A stretch of 64,000 bases of DNA from assembly GCF_905397375.1 (NCBI RefSeq), contig NZ_CAJPVG010000004.1, forward strand, positions 1 through 64,000, given 5' to 3'. Of this stretch, positions 51,683 to 60,519 are shown in pieces (position 1 is the stretch's first letter; each line of letters begins with the position of its first letter). The translations under genes and the position numbers were made by a program. The stretch comes from Ralstonia mannitolilytica (GTDB lineage Bacteria; Pseudomonadota; Gammaproteobacteria; Burkholderiales; Burkholderiaceae). Under the pieces are notes generated by a model. It was not told the origin of the DNA and did not search any database. It was given only the letters and a program-made list of their open reading frames with translations.

Positions 51683-52330
51683 ATGTTTGTGTTGAAAGCA
51701 CGTCACCTGATGGCCGCCGGGCTGGTCTCGCTGGCGGCATGGTCTGCCGGGGCCTACGCAGGCGCCGTCGAACAGCTCAACGCCTTCGTGAGCAACGTCA
51801 CCACCGCGCGCGGCGAGTTCGTGCAGCGCCAGGTGAAGGGCGGCACCAACGGCAACCCGCTGCGTGTGGCCGGCACGTCCAGCGGCGACTTTGTCTTCTC
51901 GCGCCCGGGCCGCTTCGTCTGGCGCTATGTGAAGCCCTATGAACAGCAGCTCTCCGCCGACGGCCAGACGCTTTACATCTTCGACAAAGACCTGAACCAG
52001 GTCACGGAGCGCAAGCTCGATGCGTCGCTGGGTTCCAGCCCGGCCGCCATCCTGTTCGGCAGCAACGACCTGTCGAAGAACTTCGCGCTCAAGGAGGGCG
52101 GCACCAAGGACGGTATCGACTGGGTTGAGCTCACGCCCAAGGCGAAGGACACCCAGTTCGAGCGCATCGCCATCGGTTTTCGCAGCGGCGAGCTGCAGGG
52201 GATGGAGCTGCGCGACGCCTTCGGGAACACCACCCTCCTGACGTTCTCGAACATCCAGAAGAATCCGCAACTGCCGGCCAACGTGTTCCGCTTTACGCCG
52301 CCCAAAGGGGCCGACGTCATCAAGCAATGA
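51683..52330 (+). CDS. lolA: Outer-membrane lipoprotein carrier LolA
   Basis: Periplasmic chaperone that ferries lipoproteins from LolCDE to LolB. The 215-residue protein has a signal peptide (cleavage near GAYAGA, residue 25). The LolA fold follows: AEQL-type start VEQLNAFVSNVTTARGEFVQRQ, then SGDFVFSRPGRFVWRYVKPYEQ, and the end NVFRFTPPKGADVIKQ. The ftsK-lolA order is conserved in proteobacteria. Confidence 0.95.
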   Translation: MFVLKARHLMAAGLVSLAAWSAGAYAGAVEQLNAFVSNVTTARGEFVQRQVKGGTNGNPLRVAGTSSGDFVFSRPGRFVWRYVKPYEQQLSADGQTLYIFDKDLNQVTERKLDASLGSSPAAILFGSNDLSKNFALKEGGTKDGIDWVELTPKAKDTQFERIAIGFRSGELQGMELRDAFGNTTLLTFSNIQKNPQLPANVFRFTPPKGADVIKQ

Positions 52331-52376
52331 CGCGTGGAGGCCGGCGCCGTTGCTGTCCTAGACCAGGAGACCGACC

Positions 52377-52802
52377 ATGCCTTTGCCGTTCACCACGTCG
52401 CTGCACCGAGCCGCCGCTGTTGTCGCTGCGGCGTCAGCGGCGGTTGTGCTTGCGGGATGCGCCTCGATGGGTGCGTCCCGTTTTGATATCGATTCGTTCC
52501 TCACCGCGCCAGACACGGTGCTGGCCGAGGCCTTGGTCAACAAGGATTTCCTGCACGCGACCGAACTGCCCAGCGCCGAGTGCAGCGCATTGGTGAAAGG
52601 CCACGCCGGGCAGGTCGTGCCGATCCAGGCGCCGGCCGATCCACGCCTGCCCGAAGCGTCGGCGCGTCAGCCGTTCGTGATTCAGCCGCCGGCCAGCGAA
52701 AACGTCTGGCTGCTGCTGCGCGCGGCCAACGGCACGCAGTCGTGCCATGGGCCGCTTCCGGCCAAGGCGTTCATGGGATTGGTGCAGCGCGCGTCGAACT
52801 GA
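52377..52802 (+). CDS. Hypothetical lipoprotein
   Basis: A 141-residue predicted lipoprotein with lipobox VLAGC (Cys28) after a hydrophobic signal. Mature cysteines lie in AECSAL and QSCHGPL and may form a disulfide. I recognise no domain. It sits between lolA (46 bases) and a converging LysR gene, at the left edge of the segment that separates lolA from rarA. Confidence 0.75.
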   Translation: MPLPFTTSLHRAAAVVAAASAAVVLAGCASMGASRFDIDSFLTAPDTVLAEALVNKDFLHATELPSAECSALVKGHAGQVVPIQAPADPRLPEASARQPFVIQPPASENVWLLLRAANGTQSCHGPLPAKAFMGLVQRASN

Positions 52803-52817
52803 CGGCATGCGCGTCTT

Positions 52818-53714
52818 TTAGGCGTGGGCCGCTTTCATGTCGGCAATGAAGGCGGCCAGCAGATCATTGCGCCGGGCATCGCGGCGCACCACCATGTCGA
52901 ACGGCACCTCGTAGCGCATGGCAGCGGGTGCCAACGGCGTCAGCAGGCCCTGGGCCACATAGGGCGCCGCAAAGTGCTCCGGCAGGTAACCCAGGTGCCG
53001 GCCTGACAGCACCAGCATTGCCACCGCTTCCATGTTGTCTGCCACCGCAGTCACCGGCCGCTCGGCCGGCGAGCCCGCCGCTTCCGGCAGCGGATAGCTG
53101 CGCCACGCCCACGCGTGCGCCAGTGCCTGCGCGGGCGTCACGTCCCCAGCCTTCTTGAACAGCGGATGGCCGCGCCCCGCATACGCAAGCTGCGTCTCGT
53201 GGAAGATCGTCGTGTAGTCCAGCGCCGGCACGCGGTGCCAGAAGTAGCCGATCGCCATATGGATCTTGTTGTCGAGCAGCAGTCCTTCCAGCTCCCCGGG
53301 CGGGCGTACCGAGACCGTGAAATGCACGGATTCATCGCGTTGCCGAAAGCGCTCGATGGCCTGGCTGATACGCGCATTCGCGTTGACGGGCGCATGGCCG
53401 ATCAAGCCGAGATTCAACGTGCCGACCAGCGTGCGGCCCACCTTGCGCGCCTCCGCGCTGAAGACGTCGAGTGCGCCCAGCAGCTTGCGGGCGGAATCGA
53501 CGAAGCGTTCGCCGCGCGCGGTGAGCCGGAAGCCACTGCGGCCGCGCTCGCATAGCCGGTAGCCCAGTCGCGTCTCCAGCGTGGACAGCTGCGTGCTGAT
53601 GGTGGATTGCCCCACGTTCAGCGTTGCCTGGGCAGGGGTGATGCCGCCCGCGTCGACCACGGCGAGAAATACGCGGATCAGTCGCAGATCAAGATCGGAA
53701 GCTTGTCCCAGCAC
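52818..53714 (-). CDS. LysR-family regulator of the guanidinobutyrase module
   Basis: A 298-residue LysR protein: helix-turn-helix at about 10-65 (LIRVFLAVVDAGGITPAQATL, with QSTISTQLSTLETRLGYRL) and effector domain after residue 95. The start is GTG at 53714. It diverges from the gbuA-like gene with two dyads between them, so it probably controls that gene and itself, like GbuR in Pseudomonas (analogy). Confidence 0.9.
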   Translation of the reverse strand: MLGQASDLDLRLIRVFLAVVDAGGITPAQATLNVGQSTISTQLSTLETRLGYRLCERGRSGFRLTARGERFVDSARKLLGALDVFSAEARKVGRTLVGTLNLGLIGHAPVNANARISQAIERFRQRDESVHFTVSVRPPGELEGLLLDNKIHMAIGYFWHRVPALDYTTIFHETQLAYAGRGHPLFKKAGDVTPAQALAHAWAWRSYPLPEAAGSPAERPVTAVADNMEAVAMLVLSGRHLGYLPEHFAAPYVAQGLLTPLAPAAMRYEVPFDMVVRRDARRNDLLAAFIADMKAAHA

Positions 53715-53721
53715 GGTCGAT

Positions 53722-53775
53722 ACATCGATCCATATCGATGTTTGATTCGGAGATTTCGCATTCTACGTGCGAAAT
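53722..53775. promoter_or_regulatory. Two dyads between LysR and gbuA-like genes
   Basis: An 8-bp inverted repeat ACATCGAT/ATCGATGT with 4-base spacer (53722-53741) is followed by a second, ATTTCGCA/TGCGAAAT with 7-base spacer (53753-53775). Both lie in the 130-base divergent promoter region. Adjacent activation and autoregulation sites are typical for LysR proteins. Confidence 0.55.
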
Positions 53776-53844
53776 CCATCGGCAAGAATGCAGCTTATTG
53801 ACACTCATTACATCGTCTCGGGACGATGTGACCATGCGACTGCC

Positions 53845-54804
53845 ATGAACGACCGCGCCGACCTCTTCCAGCCCGCTTCGGGCAACGCCATGCCGCGTTT
53901 TGGCGGCATTGCCACCATGATGCGGCTGCCCGCCGCCACGTCTGCCGCCGGGCTGGACGCCTGCTTTGTCGGCGTGCCGTTCGACCTGGGCACGTCCAAT
54001 CGCAACGGCGCACGGCTCGGGCCCCGGCAGATCCGCGCGGAATCCGTCCTCCTGCGGCCGTACAACATGGCCACACGCGCTGCGCCGTTCGACTCGCTGC
54101 GCGTGGCCGACATCGGCGACGTGCCGACCAACCCATACAACCTGCATGACTCGATCGCGCGCATCGAGGCCGCATACCGGGAGATCATCGCCGGCGGCTG
54201 CCGCCCGATCGGCCTGGGCGGCGACCACACCGTCACGCTGCCCATCCTGCGCGCGATGCATGCCAAGTACGGCCGCATCGGCCTCATCCACGTGGACGCG
54301 CATGCCGACGTCAACGACACGATGTTCGGCGAGAAGATCGCGCACGGCACGCCATTTCGCCGCGCGGTGGAGGAGGGCTTGCTCGATTGCAACCGTGTCG
54401 TGCAGATCGGCCTGCGCGGCACGGGCTACGCGGCCGAGGATTTCGACTGGTGTCGTGAACAGGGCTTTCGCGTGGTGACCGCTGAGGAATGCTGGCACCG
54501 ATCGCTCGCGCCGCTCATGGAAGAGGTGCGCGCTCGCGTGCAGGGCGGCCCGGTCTACATCAGCTTCGACATCGACGGGATCGACCCGGCCTATGCGCCG
54601 GGTACCGGTACGCCGGAGATTGGCGGCCTGACCGTGCCGCAGGCGCTGGAGATCGTGCGCGGCGCACGCGGTCTCGACATCGTCGGCGCGGATCTGGTCG
54701 AGGTGTCCCCGCCATACGACCCGTTCGGGACGACGGCGTTGCTCGGCGCCAACCTCGCGTTCGAGATGCTGTGCGTGCTGCCCGGCGTCGAATACCGCGC
54801 CTGA
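53845..54804 (+). CDS. gbuA: Guanidinobutyrase / agmatinase-family ureohydrolase
   Basis: Mn-dependent enzyme releasing urea from a guanidino compound. The 319-residue protein has the ureohydrolase ligands in GGDHTVTLP, HVDAHADVND and SFDIDGIDPAYAPGTGTPE. The N-terminal segment MPRFGGIATMMRLP and overall sequence resemble Pseudomonas GbuA (4-guanidinobutyrate) more than SpeB agmatinase as I remember them. Agmatine remains possible. I chose ATG 53845 to give the family length. A LysR gene diverges upstream and a transporter follows, matching the gbu layout. Confidence 0.8.
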   Translation: MNDRADLFQPASGNAMPRFGGIATMMRLPAATSAAGLDACFVGVPFDLGTSNRNGARLGPRQIRAESVLLRPYNMATRAAPFDSLRVADIGDVPTNPYNLHDSIARIEAAYREIIAGGCRPIGLGGDHTVTLPILRAMHAKYGRIGLIHVDAHADVNDTMFGEKIAHGTPFRRAVEEGLLDCNRVVQIGLRGTGYAAEDFDWCREQGFRVVTAEECWHRSLAPLMEEVRARVQGGPVYISFDIDGIDPAYAPGTGTPEIGGLTVPQALEIVRGARGLDIVGADLVEVSPPYDPFGTTALLGANLAFEMLCVLPGVEYRA

Positions 54805-54836
54805 TGCGACACCCATAAGAACAGAGAGGAGACCCC

Positions 54837-56141
54837 ATGCAAGCAGCGCAGTCGATCGCCCAGCCACGCCGTGCGGCGATGGCATCGTTCATCGGCACCA
54901 CCATCGAGTGGTACGACTTCTACAGCTACGCCACGGCGGCGGCGCTTGTCTTCGGGCCGCTGTTCTTCCCGGGAGAGAACCGCTTGCTGGGGCTGCTGGC
55001 TTCGTTCGGGTCGTTCGCCATCGGATTTCTTGCCCGGCCCATCGGCGGCGTGCTGTTCGGCCGCATCGGCGACAGGCTCGGCCGCAAGCGCGCGCTGATG
55101 GGCACGCTCACCCTCATGGCCGTTGCCACCGTGCTGATCGGTTGTCTGCCCACCTATGCGCAGGCCGGATGGATTGCGCCGGTCGCGCTGGTGGCGTTGC
55201 GTGTGCTGCAAGGCATTGCCGTGGGTGGCGAGTGGGGCGGCGCAGTGCTGTTGGCCGGCGAGCATGCGCCGAAAGGCCGGCGTACCTTCTTTGCTTCGTT
55301 CGCGCAGCTTGGCAGCGCCGGTGGCCTGATTCTGTCGATGCTGGCCTTTTCCGCCGTCAGCCGGCTCGAGCCGGAGGCCTTCATGGCGTGGGGCTGGCGC
55401 CTGCCCTTCCTGGCGAGCGCGGTGCTGCTGGCCGTGGGCTTTGTGATCCGCATGTCGGTCAACGAATCGCCGGAATTCGAGGCGATGCAGGCCTCCGGCG
55501 ACGTGGCGAAGCAGCCGCTGGCGGAGGCGTTCAAGGCGTGGCCGCTGATCGCGCTGGCCATCGGCGCCAACGTGTACGGCATCGCGGGCGTGTACTTCAG
55601 CAACATCTTCATGATTTCGTATGCCACGCAGTACCTGCAGCTCGATCGCGCGATGATTCTCGACTGCATGTTCTGGGTCGCCGTGCTGCAGTTCTTCGTG
55701 CAGCTTGGGGCGGCCACGCTGGCCGACCGTTTCGGAACGCGCCGCATGCTGGTCATCCTCGCGGCCTTCGCGGTGGTCGTGCCGTTCATCATGCTCCCGC
55801 TGGTCCGCATGGGCGAGGCGCATACCGTGTTTGCAGGAGTGGCCATCGCCACGCTGGCCGAGTCCGGCTACTACGCGATCATCGCGGGCTTTGTCAGCGG
55901 CATGTTTGCGGCGCGCATCCGCTACACGGCGATTTCGTTGTCGTATCAGGTGTGCGGCGCCTTTGCGGGTGGCCTGACACCGCTGCTTGCCACGGTGCTG
56001 GCTGATCGCTTTTTCCCGCTGTGGTGGCCGATGGCGATCTTCTATGCCGGTTTTGCGGCGCTGTCGCTGGTCTGTGTGCTTTTGATCGGCCGGAGCAGGA
56101 TGGCCGCAGAGGCGCCGGCGCTGGACGCACGCGCCGCCTGA
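54837..56141 (+). CDS. MFS transporter, metabolite:proton symporter (MHS) family
   Basis: A 434-residue, 12-helix importer of the ShiA/ProP type: GTTIEWYDFYSYATAAAL in helix 1, GRIGDRLGRKRAL in the first loop and GIAVGGEWGGAVLLAGEHAP in helix 4-5. It starts 32 bases after the ureohydrolase gene with AGGAG before the ATG. It therefore probably imports guanidinobutyrate, agmatine or a related substrate. Confidence 0.9.
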   Translation: MQAAQSIAQPRRAAMASFIGTTIEWYDFYSYATAAALVFGPLFFPGENRLLGLLASFGSFAIGFLARPIGGVLFGRIGDRLGRKRALMGTLTLMAVATVLIGCLPTYAQAGWIAPVALVALRVLQGIAVGGEWGGAVLLAGEHAPKGRRTFFASFAQLGSAGGLILSMLAFSAVSRLEPEAFMAWGWRLPFLASAVLLAVGFVIRMSVNESPEFEAMQASGDVAKQPLAEAFKAWPLIALAIGANVYGIAGVYFSNIFMISYATQYLQLDRAMILDCMFWVAVLQFFVQLGAATLADRFGTRRMLVILAAFAVVVPFIMLPLVRMGEAHTVFAGVAIATLAESGYYAIIAGFVSGMFAARIRYTAISLSYQVCGAFAGGLTPLLATVLADRFFPLWWPMAIFYAGFAALSLVCVLLIGRSRMAAEAPALDARAA

Positions 56142-56188
56142 GGTTGCCGGGGAAGCGGCCGGCGGACGGATTCTGCGACAATCTCCGC

Positions 56189-57550
56189 ATGAACGCTTCC
56201 GCTTCTCTCTTCCCCAACGCGCCCGCCCACATGCCGCTGGCCGAGCGCCTCCGCCCCCATTCCGCCGACGATGTGATCGGTCAGCAGCACCTGCTGGGGC
56301 CGGGCAAGCCGCTGCGCGTGGCGTTTGCCTCCGGGGAGCCGCATTCGATGATCCTCTGGGGCCCGCCCGGCGTCGGCAAGACCACGCTGGCGCGGCTGAT
56401 GGCCGATGCGTTCGATGCCGAGTTCATCGCGCTGTCGGCCGTGCTGTCTGGCGTGAAGGACATCCGCGAGGCGGTGGAACGCGCCGAGCAGTTCCGCGCC
56501 AACGGGCGCCGGACGCTGGTGTTCGTCGATGAAGTCCACCGCTTCAACAAGAGCCAGCAGGACGCCTTCCTGCCGCACGTGGAAAGCGGCCTGTTCACCT
56601 TCATCGGCGCGACGACCGAGAACCCCTCCTTCGAGGTGAACGGGGCGTTGCTCTCGCGTGCGGCTGTCTACGTGCTCAAGAGCCTGTCGGACGACGAGCT
56701 CAAGCAGCTGGCCGAGCGCGCGCGCCTGGCGCTGGGCAGCCTTGAGTGGACACCCGCCGCGCTCGATGCCATCGTGGCTTCCGCCGATGGCGATGGCCGC
56801 AAACTGCTCAACAACATCGAGATCGTCACGCGCGCCGCGCGCTCGCAGGCCGAGGGCGCGGGGGCCGGAAACCAAGTGCCGGTCATCGACGAGGCGCTGC
56901 TGGCTTCGGCGCTGTCCGAAAACCTACGCCGCTTCGACAAGGGCGGCGACGCGTTCTACGACCAGATCAGCGCGCTGCACAAGTCCGTGCGCGGCTCCGA
57001 TCCGGATGCGGCGCTGTACTGGTTCTGCCGCATGCTCGACGGCGGCGCCGATCCGCGCTACCTCGCGCGCCGCATCGTGCGCATGGCCTGGGAAGACATC
57101 GGCTTGGCCGACCCCCGCGCCGCGCGCATCACCCTCGATGCGGCGGAAACCTACGAGCGGCTCGGCTCGCCCGAAGGCGAACTGGCGCTCGCGCAGGCGC
57201 TGATCTACCTGGCCGTCGCGCCCAAGTCCAATGCGGGCTACAACGCCTACAACGCGGCCCGCGCGTTCGTCAGTCAGGACAAGTCGCGCGCGGTGCCCGT
57301 GCATCTGCGCAATGCGCCGACCAAGCTGATGAAGGAGCTCGGCTACGGCCACGCCTATCGCTACGCCCACGACGAGCCCGAAGCCTATGCTGCCGGCGAA
57401 ACGTACTTTCCCGACGATCTGCCCGCGCAGAACTGGTACGTCCCGACGCCACGCGGCCTCGAAGGCAAGATCGGCGACAAGCTGCGCCACCTGCGCGAGC
57501 TGGATGCGCAGTGGCACGCCGAACAGGACAAATCGTCCCGCAGCAAATAA
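56189..57550 (+). CDS. rarA: Replication-associated recombination protein A (MgsA/RarA)
   Basis: AAA+ ATPase that acts at stalled replication forks. The 453-residue protein has Walker A GPPGVGKTT (58-66), Walker B VFVDEVHRFNKSQQD, sensor 1 GATTENPSFEVN and the C-terminal tetramer domain (KSNAGYNAYNAARAFV, RNAPTKLMKELGYG). I start at ATG 56189; the frame extends into the MFS gene. serS follows after 78 bases, a conserved order. Confidence 0.95.
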   Translation: MNASASLFPNAPAHMPLAERLRPHSADDVIGQQHLLGPGKPLRVAFASGEPHSMILWGPPGVGKTTLARLMADAFDAEFIALSAVLSGVKDIREAVERAEQFRANGRRTLVFVDEVHRFNKSQQDAFLPHVESGLFTFIGATTENPSFEVNGALLSRAAVYVLKSLSDDELKQLAERARLALGSLEWTPAALDAIVASADGDGRKLLNNIEIVTRAARSQAEGAGAGNQVPVIDEALLASALSENLRRFDKGGDAFYDQISALHKSVRGSDPDAALYWFCRMLDGGADPRYLARRIVRMAWEDIGLADPRAARITLDAAETYERLGSPEGELALAQALIYLAVAPKSNAGYNAYNAARAFVSQDKSRAVPVHLRNAPTKLMKELGYGHAYRYAHDEPEAYAAGETYFPDDLPAQNWYVPTPRGLEGKIGDKLRHLRELDAQWHAEQDKSSRSK

Positions 57551-57628
57551 AGGCGGCAGGCCGGTGCGATAAAATCGGCCTTTTCGGTCATTCCGATCGT
57601 TCGCAATCCTCGGTTTCCTCTCCCCACC

Positions 57629-58945
57629 ATGCTTGATATCCAACTGCTGCGCAAAGACATCGACGCCGTTGCTGCGCGCCTCAAAGACCGCGGCTATGTG
57701 CTCGACGTGGCCGGCTTTGCCGCGCTCGAAGCGGAGCGCAAGGCCATCCAGACCCGCACGGAAGAGCTGCAGGCCCGCCGCAACAGCCTCTCGAAGCAGA
57801 TCGGCATGCTCAAGGGCAAGGGCGAGGACGCCTCGGCGGTGATGGCGGAAGTGTCGGGCATCGGCGACGAACTCAAGGCCTCGGCTTCGCAGCTCGACGT
57901 GGTGCAGGCCAAGCTGCAGGACCTGATGCTGTCGATCCCGAACGTGCCGCACGAGAGCGTTCCGGTCGGCAAGGACGAAACGCAGAACGTGGAAGTGCGC
58001 CGTGAAGGCACCCCGCGCACGTTCGACTTTCCGGTCAAGGATCACGTGGATCTGGGCGCCGGGCTGGGGCTTGATTTCGACGCCGGCGCCAAGCTGTCGG
58101 GTGCGCGTTTCACGGTGCTCACGGGCCAGGTTGCGCGCCTGCACCGTGCGCTCGCGCAGTTCATGCTCGACACGCACACGCAGGAGCACGGCTATACCGA
58201 GGCATACGTGCCCTACATCGTCAACGCCGCGTCGATGCGCGGCACGGGCCAGCTGCCGAAGTTCGAGGAAGACCTGTTCCGCGTGCCGCGCAAGATGGGG
58301 CAGGGCGCGGACGGCGAAGCCGGCGAGCACGTCGAGAATTTCTACCTGATCCCGACGGCCGAGGTGCCGCTCACCAACCTCGTGCGCGACGAGATCGTCC
58401 CCGCGGATGCGCTGCCGATGAAGTTCGCTGCGCATTCGCCGTGCTTCCGCTCCGAGGCCGGTTCGTACGGCAAGGACACGCGCGGCATGATCCGCCAGCA
58501 CCAGTTCGACAAGGTTGAGATGGTGCAGATCGTGCAGCCTGACACGTCGTTCGATGCGCTGGAAGCCATGACGAACGCCGCCGAGAACATCCTGCGCAAG
58601 CTCGAACTGCCGTTCCGCACCGTCGTGCTGTGCACCGGCGACATGGGCTTCGGCAGCACCAAGACGTACGACATCGAAGTGTGGATCCCCGCGCAGAACA
58701 CGTATCGCGAGATCAGCTCGTGCTCCAACATGGGCGACTTCCAGGCGCGCCGCATGCAGGCCCGCTTCCGCAACGCGCAGGGCAAGCCAGAGCTGGTGCA
58801 CACGCTCAACGGCTCGGGCCTCGCCGTGGGCCGCACGCTGGTGGCCGTGCTGGAGAACTACCAGAACGCGGACGGCTCGGTCACCGTGCCGGCGGCGCTG
58901 CGCCCGTACCTGGGCGGCCAGGAGGTCCTGAAACCGGCGGGTTGA
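57629..58945 (+). CDS. serS: Seryl-tRNA synthetase
   Basis: Class II synthetase charging tRNA-Ser. The 438-residue protein has the N-terminal coiled-coil arm (about 30-100) that grips the long variable arm of tRNA-Ser. Motif 2 (SPCFRSEAGSYGKDTRGMIRQHQF) and motif 3 (NGSGLAVGRTLVAVLENYQ) are present. It lies immediately upstream of a tRNA-Ser gene. Confidence 0.98.
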   Translation: MLDIQLLRKDIDAVAARLKDRGYVLDVAGFAALEAERKAIQTRTEELQARRNSLSKQIGMLKGKGEDASAVMAEVSGIGDELKASASQLDVVQAKLQDLMLSIPNVPHESVPVGKDETQNVEVRREGTPRTFDFPVKDHVDLGAGLGLDFDAGAKLSGARFTVLTGQVARLHRALAQFMLDTHTQEHGYTEAYVPYIVNAASMRGTGQLPKFEEDLFRVPRKMGQGADGEAGEHVENFYLIPTAEVPLTNLVRDEIVPADALPMKFAAHSPCFRSEAGSYGKDTRGMIRQHQFDKVEMVQIVQPDTSFDALEAMTNAAENILRKLELPFRTVVLCTGDMGFGSTKTYDIEVWIPAQNTYREISSCSNMGDFQARRMQARFRNAQGKPELVHTLNGSGLAVGRTLVAVLENYQNADGSVTVPAALRPYLGGQEVLKPAG

Positions 58946-58963
58946 CGCTGTTGTGTCAGCCTG

Positions 58964-58993
58964 TTGATTTCGGCGGAAGAAATCTGCTATAGT
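58964..58993 (+). promoter_or_regulatory. Promoter of tRNA-Ser
   Basis: TTGATT (58964-58969) and TATAGT (58988-58993) with 18-base spacing, 31 bases before the mature tRNA 5' end. A good sigma-70 match located between serS and the tRNA gene. Confidence 0.65.
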
Positions 58994-59024
58994 CGCGGTT
59001 TCGCGATTCAGCGACCCAGTTACC

Positions 59025-59115
<91 letters not shown>

Positions 59116-59125
59116 CAATAGCAGA

Positions 59126-59160
59126 AGCCCCTTGGTCTCACGGCCAAGGGGCTTTTTGTT
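59126..59160 (+). terminator. Terminator of tRNA-Ser
   Basis: A perfect 10-bp stem AGCCCCTTGG/CCAAGGGGCT (59126-59135, 59144-59153) followed by TTTTTGTTT, 12 bases after the tRNA CCA end. Positions 59161-59310 hold no gene I can support. Confidence 0.9.
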
Positions 59161-59310
59161 TGGCTCCGCAGCACGCCGAGGTTCGCGCAGGCCGGACGCG
59201 CCATGTGCCGGCTTTGCCGGGCCGTCCGCGGCGATTTCGCCGCCCCAGAGTTTGATGGCATCGGCCACGCTTCGATCCCGTTCTGAGTCCTGAATGAAGT
59301 GCCCGCGTCG

Positions 59311-60237
59311 TCACGGTGCCATCCACTTCGCTGCGCCGCGCGCCGGGGGCTTGCCGCGCAGCGCCTCGACGAGGTAATCGACGAAGGAGGCAATGCGTGC
59401 AGAGATGGCTGTGTTGCGGTAGTACACGGCCTGGATGGGCTGCCGCACGTCCTGCGTCTGGCGCGCCAGCACCTGCAGGAGCCGGCCGGATTCCCGATCC
59501 TGCGCGGTCATGAAATCCGACAGGCAGACGATGCCTGTGCCCTCCAGGGCAAGCTGCCGGAGCGTCTCGCCGCTGGACGACCACACCGCAGGCGTGATCC
59601 TGTATGGCTCGCCATCGGGCCCGAGTGCGGGCCAGAGGTTCAGCGATTCCGGCTCGGTGAAGCCGAGCAGGGTGTGCCTGGCAAGATCCTCGACCTTGCG
59701 CGGCTGGCCGTGCGCCTCGAGGTAGGCAGGGCTGGCCAGCATGCGCACGCGGCTGTGTCCGATGAGCCTGCTGTGCAGCGTCGAGTCTTTGAGCCGACCG
59801 ATGCGGATGGCCACGTCGGTACGCCGCTCGAGCAGGTCGATGATGCCGTCGTTGCTGTTCAGCTCCAGCTCCACCTGCGGAAAGCGCTCGCGGTAGCCGC
59901 GCACCAGCGGCACGATCACATGCAGCATGAAGGGCGAAGCCGCATCCACCCGCAGGCGTCCCGATGGCTTCTCACGCCGCGTGCGCATCTGCTCTTCTGC
60001 GCTTTCCACCGAATCGATGATGGCCCGTGCGTTCTGCAGAAACGCGCGGCCCTCTTCGGTCAGTTCGAGCCGGCGCGTGGTCCGGCGCAGCAGTGTGGTC
60101 CTGAGCTTGTCTTCGAGCCGCGCCAGCGTGCGGCTCGTGGCGGACACGGTCAACTCAAGCTGTTGTGCGGCCGCGGTGATCGAGCCGGTGTCGACTACCG
60201 TGGCAAAGGCCTGGAGTTCATCCAGCGTGATCTTCAT
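59311..60237 (-). CDS. LysR-family transcriptional regulator
   Basis: A 308-residue LysR protein: helix-turn-helix near 5-60 (LQAFATVVDTGSITAAAQQLEL, VSATSRTLARLEDKLRTTLL) and an effector domain of the CrgA type (GRLRVDAASPFMLHVIVPLV). I chose ATG 60237 (MKITLDELQAFATVV). It diverges from a decayed MFS gene. A dyad at its promoter recurs upstream of the aldo/keto reductase, so its surviving targets may be the two reductase genes. Confidence 0.92.
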   Translation of the reverse strand: MKITLDELQAFATVVDTGSITAAAQQLELTVSATSRTLARLEDKLRTTLLRRTTRRLELTEEGRAFLQNARAIIDSVESAEEQMRTRREKPSGRLRVDAASPFMLHVIVPLVRGYRERFPQVELELNSNDGIIDLLERRTDVAIRIGRLKDSTLHSRLIGHSRVRMLASPAYLEAHGQPRKVEDLARHTLLGFTEPESLNLWPALGPDGEPYRITPAVWSSSGETLRQLALEGTGIVCLSDFMTAQDRESGRLLQVLARQTQDVRQPIQAVYYRNTAISARIASFVDYLVEALRGKPPARGAAKWMAP

Positions 60238-60239
60238 TG

Positions 60240-60254
60240 TTGATCTGAAATCAA
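60240..60254. promoter_or_regulatory. Candidate LysR operator, copy 1
   Basis: TTGATCTGAAATCAA, a 5-bp dyad with T-N11-A form, ends 2 bases before the LysR ATG and is followed by an AT-rich GATATTTT. The same motif (13 of 15 bases) occurs at 60860-60874. Confidence 0.5.
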
Positions 60255-60340
60255 GATATTTTCGTTTATAGACCGGTTTTTTGGCAAAAGTAAAGCGGGC
60301 ACACTGCGCTCCATTCGCATCGGACCCTGGAGTGCCCACC

Positions 60341-60476
60341 ATGCCACTCGCCTTACTCGCGCTGACCCGCGGCCGTCACGCTCGGGGCAGTTGGCCTGAG
60401 GGCGCACACCGGCCCGCTCGACGACCGCGAAGGCCTGCCCGCCCGCACCGCCGAGCCGCTCGAACTCGCCCACTGA
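60341..60476 (+). pseudogene. Remnant of an MFS (DHA1-type) transporter gene
   Basis: The frame from ATG 60341 reads MPLALLALT, a typical start of DHA1 transporters. After about 60370 a different frame reads VTLGAVGLRAHTGPLDDREG to a stop at 60474-60476, resembling the last helix and tail of such a transporter. Around 350 residues between them are missing, so this looks like a large internal deletion. It diverges from the LysR gene as an intact target would. Confidence 0.6.
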
Positions 60477-60519
60477 ACGCCGCCGTTTCGTCACCCGCAT
60501 GCTTTCCGGAGCCCTTGCC

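Noticed and set aside
59158..59310. Short frames after the tRNA-Ser terminator
   Set aside because: They overlap the terminator and LysR 3' region, share no motif and lack ribosome sites.
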